Assembly (NCBI GenBank): GCA_019416685.1
Contig: DXWV01000014.1
Span: forward strand, 1 to 64,000
Reading direction: 5' to 3'
DNA from: Bacteroides sp.
GTDB taxonomy: Bacteria > Bacteroidota > Bacteroidia > Bacteroidales > Bacteroidaceae
Length of the DNA stretch: 64,000 nt
The translations under genes were made by a program, and so were the position numbers. The notes beneath the pieces are model-generated. The model worked only from the letters and a program-made list of their open reading frames with translations. It had not been told where the DNA came from and did no database searches. Shown in pieces: positions 16,786-24,569 of this stretch. The first letter of the stretch is position 1. Each line of letters starts with the position of its first letter.

Positions 16786-19440
16786 TTAGAGCCAGCGTAC
16801 AAATCGTTTAATATACCACACTTTTACAACCTGTGTTAATGCACAATAACTGAGCAAAATACCTATCAGCCAGGGAAAGTAGCTCAATGGCAGTGGCATA
16901 AGTCCTATTGAAGCACCAAACCTGGTGAAGGGTATCACGATGCCTACGGCCATGATAAAGAAAGTGAGCCCCATTACCGGCCATGTTGCCCTGCTTTGGA
17001 TAAAGGGAATTTTTCTTGTTCGTATCATGTGTACAATAAGGGTTTGTGAGAGTAATCCTTCAATAAACCAGCCGGACTGAAATAGGGTCTGGTGCTCAGG
17101 GCTATTGCATCCAAAAGCATACCACATAACCAGATATGTGATAATATCAAATATGGAGCTGATAGGCCCTATACATATCATAAAACGACTTAGGTCGGAA
17201 GCATCCCATTTGCGTGGCTTACGCAGGTATTCCGGGTCCATACGATCAAACGGAATCGTTGTTTGTGATATATCGTACAGCAAATTCTGTATCAGTAAGT
17301 GAATAGGTAACATGGGTAGAAAAGGCAGGAAAGCGCTTGCTGCCAATACACTAAACATGTTTCCGAAGTTAGAACTTGCTGTCATTTTGATATATTTGGT
17401 AATATTGCCAAAAGTCTTCCGTCCTTCGATTACTCCATCTTCCAGTACCATTAAATCCTTTTCGAGCAGGATGATATCAGCACTTTCTTTTGCTATATCT
17501 ACAGCTGTATCTACGGATATACCGACATCCGATTGTCTTAGCCCTGCCGCATCATTAATTCCGTCTCCCAGAAATCCCACTGTATTGTCTTGCTCCTGTA
17601 ATAGCTGGATGATTCTTGTTTTCTGTAGCGGTGTGAGTTTAGAAAATAGAGTTGTATCTGGTAAATGTTGTTTAAGTTCATCGTCCGTCATTTTCTCAAT
17701 ATCCATTCCTGTCAGTGAATGAGAGGTATCGATTCCTACTTGTCTTCCTATGGTCTTTACGATAGCTTCATTGTCACCCGACAGAACTTTAACTTCTACT
17801 CCATGTTCGTGCAGCTGCCTGATAGCGTTGGCGGCAGATGCTTTGGGAGGGTCCAGAAAAGCCAGGTATCCGATAAGAACCATTTCCGTCTCATCCCCGA
17901 CCGCAAAGTCATGTTCTTTCTCGATAAAACTTTTTTGAGCCACTGCCAGTACCCGCATTCCTTCTTTATTCATCTGTTCGCTGATGGTGATTGCCTTTTG
18001 TTTGATTTCGTCCGTCATCCGGTGTACGGTTCCATCAAATTCGGCATATGAGCAGATGGCCAGTACTTCTTCCATGGCTCCTTTGGTTATGATCTGTCGT
18101 TTCTGCTGATTATCTTCAATTACTACAGACATACGGCGACGGGTGAAGTCGAAAGGTATTTCATCTACTTTCTTGTAGGAGTCTTTCAAATGCTCCATTT
18201 GTAACTCTTTTACGTGTGACAATATGGCTTTGTCCATCAGGTTCTTCAACCCTGTTTGGAAGTAACTGTTGAAGTAGGCGTGCCTCAAAATACGTTTTTT
18301 TTCATCACTACTGCCATCGGCATTGATGTATTTCTCCAATACAATGTTGTCACAGGTGAGTGTACCTGTCTTATCTGTACACAGAATATTCATTGCTCCG
18401 AAATTCTGGATGGCATTCAGGTTCTTTACAATTGTTTTCTTTTTGGACATAGCAACTGCACCCTTAGACAGGTTGGCAGAGATAATCATAGGAAGCATTT
18501 CCGGTGTTAGCCCTACTGCTACTGACACGGCAAAAATGAATGCACTAAACCAGTCTCCTTTTGTCACTCCGTTTATCAGAAAAACGAAAGGAACCATGAC
18601 CAGCATAAAGCGGATCAGCAGGAAACTCACTTTACTGACTCCTTTGTCAAAAGCGGTTTGTGCTCGTACTCCTGCAATACTTTTGGCGATAGTACCCAAA
18701 TAGGTGTTTATTCCCGTTTGGAAAACAATCCCTTTAGCCGATCCACTTATTACAGTAGATCCCATATAGCAGATGTTATCCAGTTCCACCACACTTCCTT
18801 TGCGATATTTATTGTCTTTTGCTTCGGGATATTTTTCTACCGGTTCCGATTCTCCCGTTAGAGAAGACTGGCTGATGAAGAGATCTTTGGATGCGATGAT
18901 GCGTATATCTGCCGGAATCATATCTCCGGCTGCCAGGTATACGATATCTCCGGGCACCAGTTCTGTGATATCTATTTCTTCTTCATCCGGTATACCTATT
19001 CGTTTCACACTACAGGAATTTTTTACCATTTTCATCAGTGCACTGGTTGCCTCTCCGGCTTTCCATTCTTGCCAGAAACGTAGTACTGCACTGCATATTA
19101 CCATAGAGGAAATGATAATAATGCCTGTCCATTCTTGCTCTCCTGGTTCTGCCATCCATACATCAATTACCAGTGAGATAACTACTAAGGCCGTTAATAC
19201 TCCAATAAACGGATTAATGAATGCTTTGCAGAATACAATAACAGGACGTTTTTTCTGTTCATGAATCACTTCATTTTTACCATACAGTTGTTGCCGTTCT
19301 TTTACTTCATCATCTGTTAAACCATACTTTGTGGTCTGGAAGTATGAATATGCCAACTTTAACGGTTGGGTAGCAGCCAGAAATACCTTCTCGGCATTAA
19401 ACTGCAAATTCTGATTGTTCTTTTTCTTTCTCCGGATCAT
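16786..19440 (-). CDS. mgtA: Magnesium-transporting P-type ATPase (MgtA/MgtB type)
   Basis: 884-aa inner-membrane P3B-type ATPase importing Mg2+ at the cost of ATP. Visible motifs in order: actuator loop L-T-G-E-S-E-P-V, phosphorylation site C-T-D-K-T-G-T-L-T-C-D-N, K-G-A-M-E-E nucleotide-binding segment, and hinge G-D-G-I-N-D-A. The C-terminal N-x-D-I-S-Q-T-T-I-P-F-D region is characteristic of MgtA rather than Ca2+ or Cu+ pumps. The basic, Asn-rich N-terminus also fits. It lies immediately downstream of a sensor kinase/response regulator pair and of a phased repeat array, so it is probably their main target. Confidence 0.95.
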   Translation of the reverse strand: MIRRKKKNNQNLQFNAEKVFLAATQPLKLAYSYFQTTKYGLTDDEVKERQQLYGKNEVIHEQKKRPVIVFCKAFINPFIGVLTALVVISLVIDVWMAEPGEQEWTGIIIISSMVICSAVLRFWQEWKAGEATSALMKMVKNSCSVKRIGIPDEEEIDITELVPGDIVYLAAGDMIPADIRIIASKDLFISQSSLTGESEPVEKYPEAKDNKYRKGSVVELDNICYMGSTVISGSAKGIVFQTGINTYLGTIAKSIAGVRAQTAFDKGVSKVSFLLIRFMLVMVPFVFLINGVTKGDWFSAFIFAVSVAVGLTPEMLPMIISANLSKGAVAMSKKKTIVKNLNAIQNFGAMNILCTDKTGTLTCDNIVLEKYINADGSSDEKKRILRHAYFNSYFQTGLKNLMDKAILSHVKELQMEHLKDSYKKVDEIPFDFTRRRMSVVIEDNQQKRQIITKGAMEEVLAICSYAEFDGTVHRMTDEIKQKAITISEQMNKEGMRVLAVAQKSFIEKEHDFAVGDETEMVLIGYLAFLDPPKASAANAIRQLHEHGVEVKVLSGDNEAIVKTIGRQVGIDTSHSLTGMDIEKMTDDELKQHLPDTTLFSKLTPLQKTRIIQLLQEQDNTVGFLGDGINDAAGLRQSDVGISVDTAVDIAKESADIILLEKDLMVLEDGVIEGRKTFGNITKYIKMTASSNFGNMFSVLAASAFLPFLPMLPIHLLIQNLLYDISQTTIPFDRMDPEYLRKPRKWDASDLSRFMICIGPISSIFDIITYLVMWYAFGCNSPEHQTLFQSGWFIEGLLSQTLIVHMIRTRKIPFIQSRATWPVMGLTFFIMAVGIVIPFTRFGASIGLMPLPLSYFPWLIGILLSYCALTQVVKVWYIKRFVRWL

Positions 19441-19486
19441 AATACCTACTCTGTTTTATACGGTTCATATTAAAGTTTTGACGGTA

Positions 19487-19494
19487 CAAAAGTA
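19487..19494 (-). promoter_or_regulatory. -7 box of mgtA
   Basis: TACTTTTG on the minus strand fits TAnnTTTG, 46 bp upstream of the mgtA start. There is no TTG at the -33 position (the sequence there is a GACTCC/GGAGCC hairpin), as expected for an activator-dependent promoter. Confidence 0.6.
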
Positions 19495-19517
19495 GAAACG
19501 ACTCCGTAAAGGAGCCG

Positions 19518-19557
19518 TTAGAGTATTATTAGAGTGGAATTAGAAAACTATTAGAGT
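19518..19557 (-). promoter_or_regulatory. Four 11-bp-phased heptamers, probable response-regulator binding sites
   Basis: TTAGAGT occurs at 19518, 19529 and 19551, with TTAGAAA at 19540, each exactly 11 bp apart. On the mgtA-coding strand these are direct repeats ACTCTAA-N4, ending 24 bp upstream of the mgtA -7 box. OmpR/PhoB-family regulators bind tandem half-sites with 11-bp spacing. The response regulator at 20927-21613 is of that family, so I infer that it binds here to activate mgtA and the porin. Confidence 0.7.
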
Positions 19558-19562
19558 TTTTC

Positions 19563-20930
19563 TCAGATGTGTGGTAGTTCTACCGTATAAGTGGTGCCTT
19601 CTCCTAACTGGGAGTTTACTTCAATCTTGCCATGATGTAGTGTTATTATTTTCAGAGTCAGTGACATACCAATACCGTGTCCATCAGTATAACTGCAGTT
19701 TTCTCCTCTGTAAAACGGAGTGAACAGGTGGGTTTTATCTTCATCAGATATACCTATACCATTGTCTGAAAAGCGGATAATAGAACTTGTTTGCCAGAAA
19801 GATATCTGGATGAAAGAAGTTTGATTTTTGGAGAACTTACAGTTATTCTCTATCAGGTTAACAAAAGCAGTAGTTAACAGATAACTGTTTCCAAGGACGG
19901 TAATCACTGAATCATCTTCAGCTTCCTGTTCAAAGATTAGTTCTACTTTATAGTTGGGGTTAGCTTTCATAACCAACTCCCGTGCATCCAGCAATAGCTC
20001 ATCAAGACGGTTGTTCTCCATTCTGATCTGTTCGGGCAGATAGTCCGCTTTAGCCAGGTTTAGTAATCCTTCTATGAGTTTCACTACACGATGAGAGTCT
20101 TGTATGGCGTTATTTATAGCTGTTTCGTATTCTTGTGACGTACGTTCTTTCAATAGGGCAAGTTCCAGTTCGGTTATCAGTGCTGCCATTGGTGTCCGGA
20201 GTTCGTGAGAGACATTGCTGACAAACATTTTCTGAGAGCGAAAAGCCTTTTCCAGCCTGTCGAGCATTTGATTGAATGTGAGGCTTAGCTCTCCCAATTC
20301 ATCTCTTTTTTTTTCAACCGGCAATCTTTTGTTGATCTGTTGTGCTGATATACTTTCAACCTCCTTTACAATATTGGATACCGGAGTCAACGCACTGCGT
20401 GCCAGTAGATAACCTGCTATTATGAGTATGCTAAGTCCCATTACCGAAAGAATAATCAGAATATCTTTTAGTGCTTTTTGATTTTCGTATCCGTAGCCAT
20501 CATAGGCAGCGGCTGTAATAATATAGGTTTGACCCTGAAAAATATACACCATTCCTATCGCTTGAAATTCATCTTGGTAAAACTCTATTGACTTCTTTTC
20601 CAGAATTTGCTTTATCATTTCAGGCGTTTCCTTTACGATGTCATTTTGGTAGGCATCATGATATATCATCTCGAAAGAAGGACTATAAACAGCTACCTCC
20701 ACTTCATTAATAAATGCTGTGTTATTAATATAGATAGATTGCATCGTCTTGGCATCCACTTGATTTCTTAGAAACAGGTGTGCTTTGGTTATACCTTCTT
20801 GCCTTAAATCACGAAAAAAGGTTATACTGCGGCTATGTTCGCTGAAAAAGTAAATGGCCAACATTGACAACAGAAAGATAGCTGCTGTCACACTGGTATA
20901 TCGTAAGGTTAGTTTGGTTCTGATTTTCAT
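19563..20930 (-). CDS. Sensor histidine kinase
   Basis: 455 aa. Transmembrane helix 1 (about 12-30), periplasmic sensor loop (31-155), helix 2 (about 156-177), HAMP (about 178-230), HisKA with the phosphoacceptor His in S-H-E-L-R-T-P (His242), and HATPase_c with N box (N-L-I-E-N-N-C-K-F-S), G1 (F-S-D-N-G-I-G-I) and G2 (G-H-G-I-G-M-S-L). Its start overlaps the response regulator stop by 4 bp, so the two are coupled. Neighbourhood points to Mg2+ or cation-stress sensing, analogous to but not clearly orthologous with PhoQ. Confidence 0.95.
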   Translation of the reverse strand: MKIRTKLTLRYTSVTAAIFLLSMLAIYFFSEHSRSITFFRDLRQEGITKAHLFLRNQVDAKTMQSIYINNTAFINEVEVAVYSPSFEMIYHDAYQNDIVKETPEMIKQILEKKSIEFYQDEFQAIGMVYIFQGQTYIITAAAYDGYGYENQKALKDILIILSVMGLSILIIAGYLLARSALTPVSNIVKEVESISAQQINKRLPVEKKRDELGELSLTFNQMLDRLEKAFRSQKMFVSNVSHELRTPMAALITELELALLKERTSQEYETAINNAIQDSHRVVKLIEGLLNLAKADYLPEQIRMENNRLDELLLDARELVMKANPNYKVELIFEQEAEDDSVITVLGNSYLLTTAFVNLIENNCKFSKNQTSFIQISFWQTSSIIRFSDNGIGISDEDKTHLFTPFYRGENCSYTDGHGIGMSLTLKIITLHHGKIEVNSQLGEGTTYTVELPHI

Positions 20931-21613
20931 GTTTTATCAGTAAATATGAAACCCATCCCTGCTTTGGTCTGAATTAACTTTATTTCAAAATCACGGTCTA
21001 TCTTTTTACGCAAATAGTTGATGTACACATCTATAAAGTTGGTACCTGTATCAAAATGAGTGTTCCATACCTTGTCTGCTATTTCTACACGGCTTAATAC
21101 GCGTTCTGCATTTTCTACCATATAGACCAGTAAATTATACTCTTTAGGAGAGAGTTTTATTTCATGCTCGTTTCTGTATACGGTTTTACTTTTAAGATTG
21201 ATCTTTAAATCGGCATAATTCAACTCTTCCGGTACTTGCCGGATATTTTCGAAAGAGCGTTTTAGTAGTACATTGATACGTGCGTTCAGTTCTCTGAAAT
21301 CGAAAGGTTTCACCATATAGTCATCTGCCCCGGCATCAAATCCTTCCAACTTGTCGTCCGTAGAGCCCAAAGCAGTAAGCATGAGAATAGGAATTGCCGG
21401 GTTGATTTTTCTAATTTCTTTGGATAGTTCAAAACCATCCAGCTTAGGTAAGATTACATCCGAAATGACCAGATGAAATGTGTTTGACTTGAATATCCGT
21501 AGCCCCATCATCCCATCAAAAGCAACAACAACTTGATAGCCTGATTCTTCAAGTCCTCTTTTTAAGAGTTCGGCAACTCTCTGTTCGTCTTCAATAATCA
21601 ATATCTGATACAT
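20927..21613 (-). CDS. OmpR-family response regulator
   Basis: 228 aa from ATG 21613. This start is chosen because M-Y-Q-I-L-I-I-E-D-E-Q begins the receiver fold directly, and the upstream 20 codons overlap the promoter. Receiver: acidic pair E-D-E, phosphoacceptor Asp in V-I-S-D-V-I-L-P, T in M-L-T-A-L-G and K in Y-M-V-K-P-F. The C-terminal winged helix has the usual L-S-P-K-E-Y-N-L-L-V-Y-M-V-E and recognition region T-N-F-I-D-V-Y-I-N-Y-L-R-K-K-I-D. Likely activator of mgtA through the array at 19518-19557. Confidence 0.95.
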   Translation of the reverse strand: MYQILIIEDEQRVAELLKRGLEESGYQVVVAFDGMMGLRIFKSNTFHLVISDVILPKLDGFELSKEIRKINPAIPILMLTALGSTDDKLEGFDAGADDYMVKPFDFRELNARINVLLKRSFENIRQVPEELNYADLKINLKSKTVYRNEHEIKLSPKEYNLLVYMVENAERVLSRVEIADKVWNTHFDTGTNFIDVYINYLRKKIDRDFEIKLIQTKAGMGFIFTDKT

Positions 21614-21640
21614 AACTTCATGGATATTATTTAGAGTATG

Positions 21641-21691
21641 CAAAGTTAATTCATACTTTAATGAACCACGCATAACTTATTCATAATTTAA
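21641..21691 (-). promoter_or_regulatory. Promoter region of the two-component operon
   Basis: A -7 box TAACTTTG sits at 21641-21648 on the minus strand. Upstream are AT-rich repeats: TCATACTTTAA (21651-21661) and TCATAATTTAA (21681-21691), with CATAACTTAT 11 bp before the latter. A single TTAGAGT lies at 21631-21637. Autoregulation is possible. Confidence 0.45.
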
Positions 21692-21724
21692 CGCTCAGGA
21701 GCCGATAACTTTCTTAGAAAAAAG

Positions 21725-21758
21725 AAATGCTCCATGAGTATATACCCATGGAGCATTT
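21725..21758 (-). terminator. Terminator of the NlpE-like gene
   Basis: AAATGCTCCATG (21725-21736) pairs with CATGGAGCATTT (21747-21758), with T-rich flanks on both strands. It separates the NlpE-like gene from the two-component operon downstream of it. Confidence 0.85.
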
Positions 21759-21775
21759 CTTTTTCTTTGTTTTTT

Positions 21776-22252
21776 TTATTTCACTCTTACGATGTCATAG
21801 TTCAGATCGCTAACAGCTTCTTGCAGACTATCGTTTGATAATGTCAGAGTCGTATCATTAGCAATGACAAAATATACAGGTTCGCTACCATCGCTTGGAG
21901 TTAATTTCAGAGCGGCTTTCTTTTTATTTTTAACCGTTTTCTGAATTATCTGTGGCTTACCTTTCGAACTGAATGTTTTATCTTTGCCCTGACCTTCCGC
22001 ATCCAGATAAGTCATATCCAGTGTATAGGTAGTATCATTTGCATCGGCAAGCATATTCAGAGTCAATACGTAGCGAATACCCGGACCGTCAGCAGCAGGA
22101 AGGGTACCTTCATAAACTTCGGTTGCTTCTACTATGGGTGACATTGCCTCAATGGCAAGACTGTCTGCTTCAGCCTCTGCGGCTTTGTTTGCTTTTGATT
22201 GGCATGATGCCAAAGCAGCTACAACGGCTGCCAACATAATTACTTTTTTCAT
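21776..22252 (-). CDS. NlpE-like (N-terminal domain) lipoprotein
   Basis: 158 aa. Lipoprotein signal with lipobox L-A-S-C at residues 15-18, then an Ala/Glu-rich spacer and a small beta-barrel domain. The opening V-Y-E-G-T-L-P-A-A-D-G-P-G-I-R-Y-V-L-T-L matches the NlpE N-terminal family (Y-x-G-x-L-P-x-A-D-C-x-G-I). The copper-associated Cys pair of E. coli NlpE is not present: G-P-G-I replaces C-x-G-I. NlpE relatives report surface or lipoprotein stress; here only envelope location and fold are supported. Confidence 0.8.
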   Translation of the reverse strand: MKKVIMLAAVVAALASCQSKANKAAEAEADSLAIEAMSPIVEATEVYEGTLPAADGPGIRYVLTLNMLADANDTTYTLDMTYLDAEGQGKDKTFSSKGKPQIIQKTVKNKKKAALKLTPSDGSEPVYFVIANDTTLTLSNDSLQEAVSDLNYDIVRVK

Positions 22253-22293
22253 TGTTAAGTGCTTTAAGTTAATATAAAAAGTGAGTTGCTTAA

Positions 22294-23580
22294 TTACTCT
22301 TCTTCTTTTCGTATGACAAGCAGCTTATCAACTCGTCCGCGGTCCATATCTACTACTTCAAACAACAGATTTTTGTAAGCAAAGGTATCTCCCGCCTTTG
22401 GAATACGTCCTATGAGGAACATTGCCAGTCCACCTAATGTAGTGAAATCTTCCGAATCTATATCGTCATAAGAGAGGATACCCATCTCTTCCATAAAATC
22501 ACCAATATTCATCGAGGCTTCTACCAGCATAGAGCCATCCTGTCTTCGCACAATCTCTTCTTCTTCCGTATCATCTTCTTCAAGGATATCTCCAAAGATA
22601 CTTTCGGTGAGGTCGTGCAGGGTTATAATACCTTCTGTGCTGCCATACTCGTTAACAACAACTGCGAACTTGTTTTTGTTCTTCTTGAATAGCTCTAAAA
22701 CTTTTTTAGCATACAAACTTTCGGGAATGAATAGTGCCGGGCGGGCAATTTTACGCAGATCGAATTCCTGATGGCTTCCTATCATAAGTATGATATCTTT
22801 CACAGAAACAACACCTATGATATCATCTTTATTTTCATTTACCAACAGATATTTACTGAAATGCTCGTTGTCAATGATGCGCAGCACCTCTTCTTTAGTT
22901 TCGTTGGCGGACAATACAACGAGGTCACGGCGATGTGTCATTAATTCATTGGCCCGTTTGTCCGAGAAGCGAAACACATCTTTCAACATTTCCGTTTCAT
23001 CTTTATCAATTACACCTTGTTCAGAACTTTGATGAAGAATCATTTTCAGCTCTTCTTGTGTCATCATGCGTTCTTCACTTTTCAGTCCGATGAGTTTATT
23101 GAGAAGGCGGGTTGAAATACTCAATAGCCACACAAAAGGGTAGGAGACTTTGGTGAGTAAAATCATGATGGGGCTTAGCATTGTTGCATATCTTTCCGGG
23201 TTACTCAGAGCGATAGATTTGGGTACCAGCTCGCCGACAATTAATGAAAGATAAGTGATGACGGCTACGGTAGTAATCATGGCCAGGTTTTTGGCATAAG
23301 CTTCTGCTCCCGGAATCATAGCGAAAAGCGGTGCTACATCATCGGCGATGGCTACGCCACCGAAGGCACCGGATACAATGCCGATTAATGTAATGCCGAT
23401 CTGAATAGTAGAAAGGAACTTTTCGGGTTCTCCCAATTGTTTCAAAACTCCGCGAGCAGATTTGTTACCTTTTCCGGCAAGGGTTTCGAGACGTGCTTTA
23501 CTTGAAGATACTAAGGCGATTTCGTACATGGCGAAGACACCATTTAAGAGAAGTAAAAGAATAATAATTATAAATTCCAT
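22294..23580 (-). CDS. CNNM/CorC-type membrane protein (hemolysin family)
   Basis: 428 aa. N-terminal DUF21/CNNM transmembrane domain with about four helices (1-185), a tandem CBS pair (about 200-325, containing M-T-H-R-R-D-L-V and N-E-Y-G-S-T-E-G-I-I-T-L-H-D-L) and a C-terminal CorC_HlyC domain (about 340-428, with G-D-F-x-E and T-L-G-G-L). Family members are linked to Mg2+/Co2+ or Na+ efflux and divalent-metal homeostasis; 'hemolysin' is a historical name. Its presence near mgtA is compatible with Mg2+ balance, but it is transcribed separately. Confidence 0.9.
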   Translation of the reverse strand: MEFIIIILLLLLNGVFAMYEIALVSSSKARLETLAGKGNKSARGVLKQLGEPEKFLSTIQIGITLIGIVSGAFGGVAIADDVAPLFAMIPGAEAYAKNLAMITTVAVITYLSLIVGELVPKSIALSNPERYATMLSPIMILLTKVSYPFVWLLSISTRLLNKLIGLKSEERMMTQEELKMILHQSSEQGVIDKDETEMLKDVFRFSDKRANELMTHRRDLVVLSANETKEEVLRIIDNEHFSKYLLVNENKDDIIGVVSVKDIILMIGSHQEFDLRKIARPALFIPESLYAKKVLELFKKNKNKFAVVVNEYGSTEGIITLHDLTESIFGDILEEDDTEEEEIVRRQDGSMLVEASMNIGDFMEEMGILSYDDIDSEDFTTLGGLAMFLIGRIPKAGDTFAYKNLLFEVVDMDRGRVDKLLVIRKEEE

Positions 23581-23695
23581 ATAATATATGAATGATTTCT
23601 GTTCCGAAAATTACAAGAATCTATTGAATAAGTTTAGATATGGAATGTATATTAATGAATATTTAACGTTTACGAAGATATTCATCTAATTAAAC

Positions 23696-23725
23696 AAAAA
23701 GAGTAGCCTTTGCGACTACTCTTTT
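23696..23725 (-). terminator. Terminator of the M48 peptidase gene
   Basis: AAAAGAGTAG and CTACTCTTTT form a perfect 10-bp stem with T tracts on both sides, just after the M48 stop codon. Confidence 0.8.
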
Positions 23726-23732
23726 AACTTTT

Positions 23733-24527
23733 TTATTTCTTTAAATATTCATCAGCTTTAGCCTTCATACGTGCCACTCGTTTCTCTGTTTCAGGATGTG
23801 AAGAGAATAGCTGGCGGAATTTAGAAGACTTAGGCGCATCTTCAGAAAGTTTCAGTAACTTGCTCAAAGCATTGTGCATAGCATATGGATCAATGTTGTT
23901 CTTGATACAGAACTCAAAACCATAATCATCAGCTTCATTTTCCTGTTTTTGTGAGAATTGTGCTCCTGCCAATGATTCGGCAAGTGCACCTAAATCGGAA
24001 TCTGTCATTTTTGCTACTGTTTCACTGGCGGCACCCGCAGCATTTTTAGCTGCTGAACGTAAATAGGCGCTTTTCATAGCATCTTTTGAGTCAGTGTGGA
24101 TGACGTGTCCTATTTCATGACCAATTACAGACATTACTTCGTCATCTGTCATCAGGTCCATCAATCCGGCACAGATACGTACACTACCATCTCCACAGGC
24201 AAATGCGTTTACATCTATTACCTCATAAACACCGAAGTTTACTTTCAGTCCGTCTACCTCTTTAATATTACCTACCAGCTTCTCCAGTCTTTTGCCATAT
24301 TCACTGTCCGGTGCAGCCAGTGGGTTGTGAGTATCCATCCATTGCATGTATTCCTTGCTCATAGCGGCTACGTCAGCATCCGACAGAGTTATGGCTTTGG
24401 CTGCATCTGTTCCGGCTTGTACAACTTTGCCTACATTGATCTTTTTCCCTCCGATTTTAAACTGAGCCGAAGCACTAAAACTTATTCCACAAATTAGTGC
24501 AGCTATTAATACAAATCTTTTTTTCAT
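23733..24527 (-). CDS. M48-family zinc metallopeptidase
   Basis: 264 aa. Signal peptide (MKKRFVLIAALICGISFSASA), then a loosely helical segment and the zinc-binding H-E-I-G-H motif (V-I-G-H-E-I-G-H-V-I-H-T-D), with the third zinc ligand in Q-E-N-E-A-D-D-Y-G-F-E-F. The protein resembles periplasmic LoiP/BepA-type M48 peptidases that trim or clear misfolded outer-membrane proteins. It follows the TonB-dependent receptor gene by 42 bp in the same direction, so joint transcription is possible. Confidence 0.92.
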   Translation of the reverse strand: MKKRFVLIAALICGISFSASAQFKIGGKKINVGKVVQAGTDAAKAITLSDADVAAMSKEYMQWMDTHNPLAAPDSEYGKRLEKLVGNIKEVDGLKVNFGVYEVIDVNAFACGDGSVRICAGLMDLMTDDEVMSVIGHEIGHVIHTDSKDAMKSAYLRSAAKNAAGAASETVAKMTDSDLGALAESLAGAQFSQKQENEADDYGFEFCIKNNIDPYAMHNALSKLLKLSEDAPKSSKFRQLFSSHPETEKRVARMKAKADEYLKK

Positions 24528-24569
24528 ATAAATTTTTGGTTTTTAATTTAATTATAGTTGATTTTCGTG

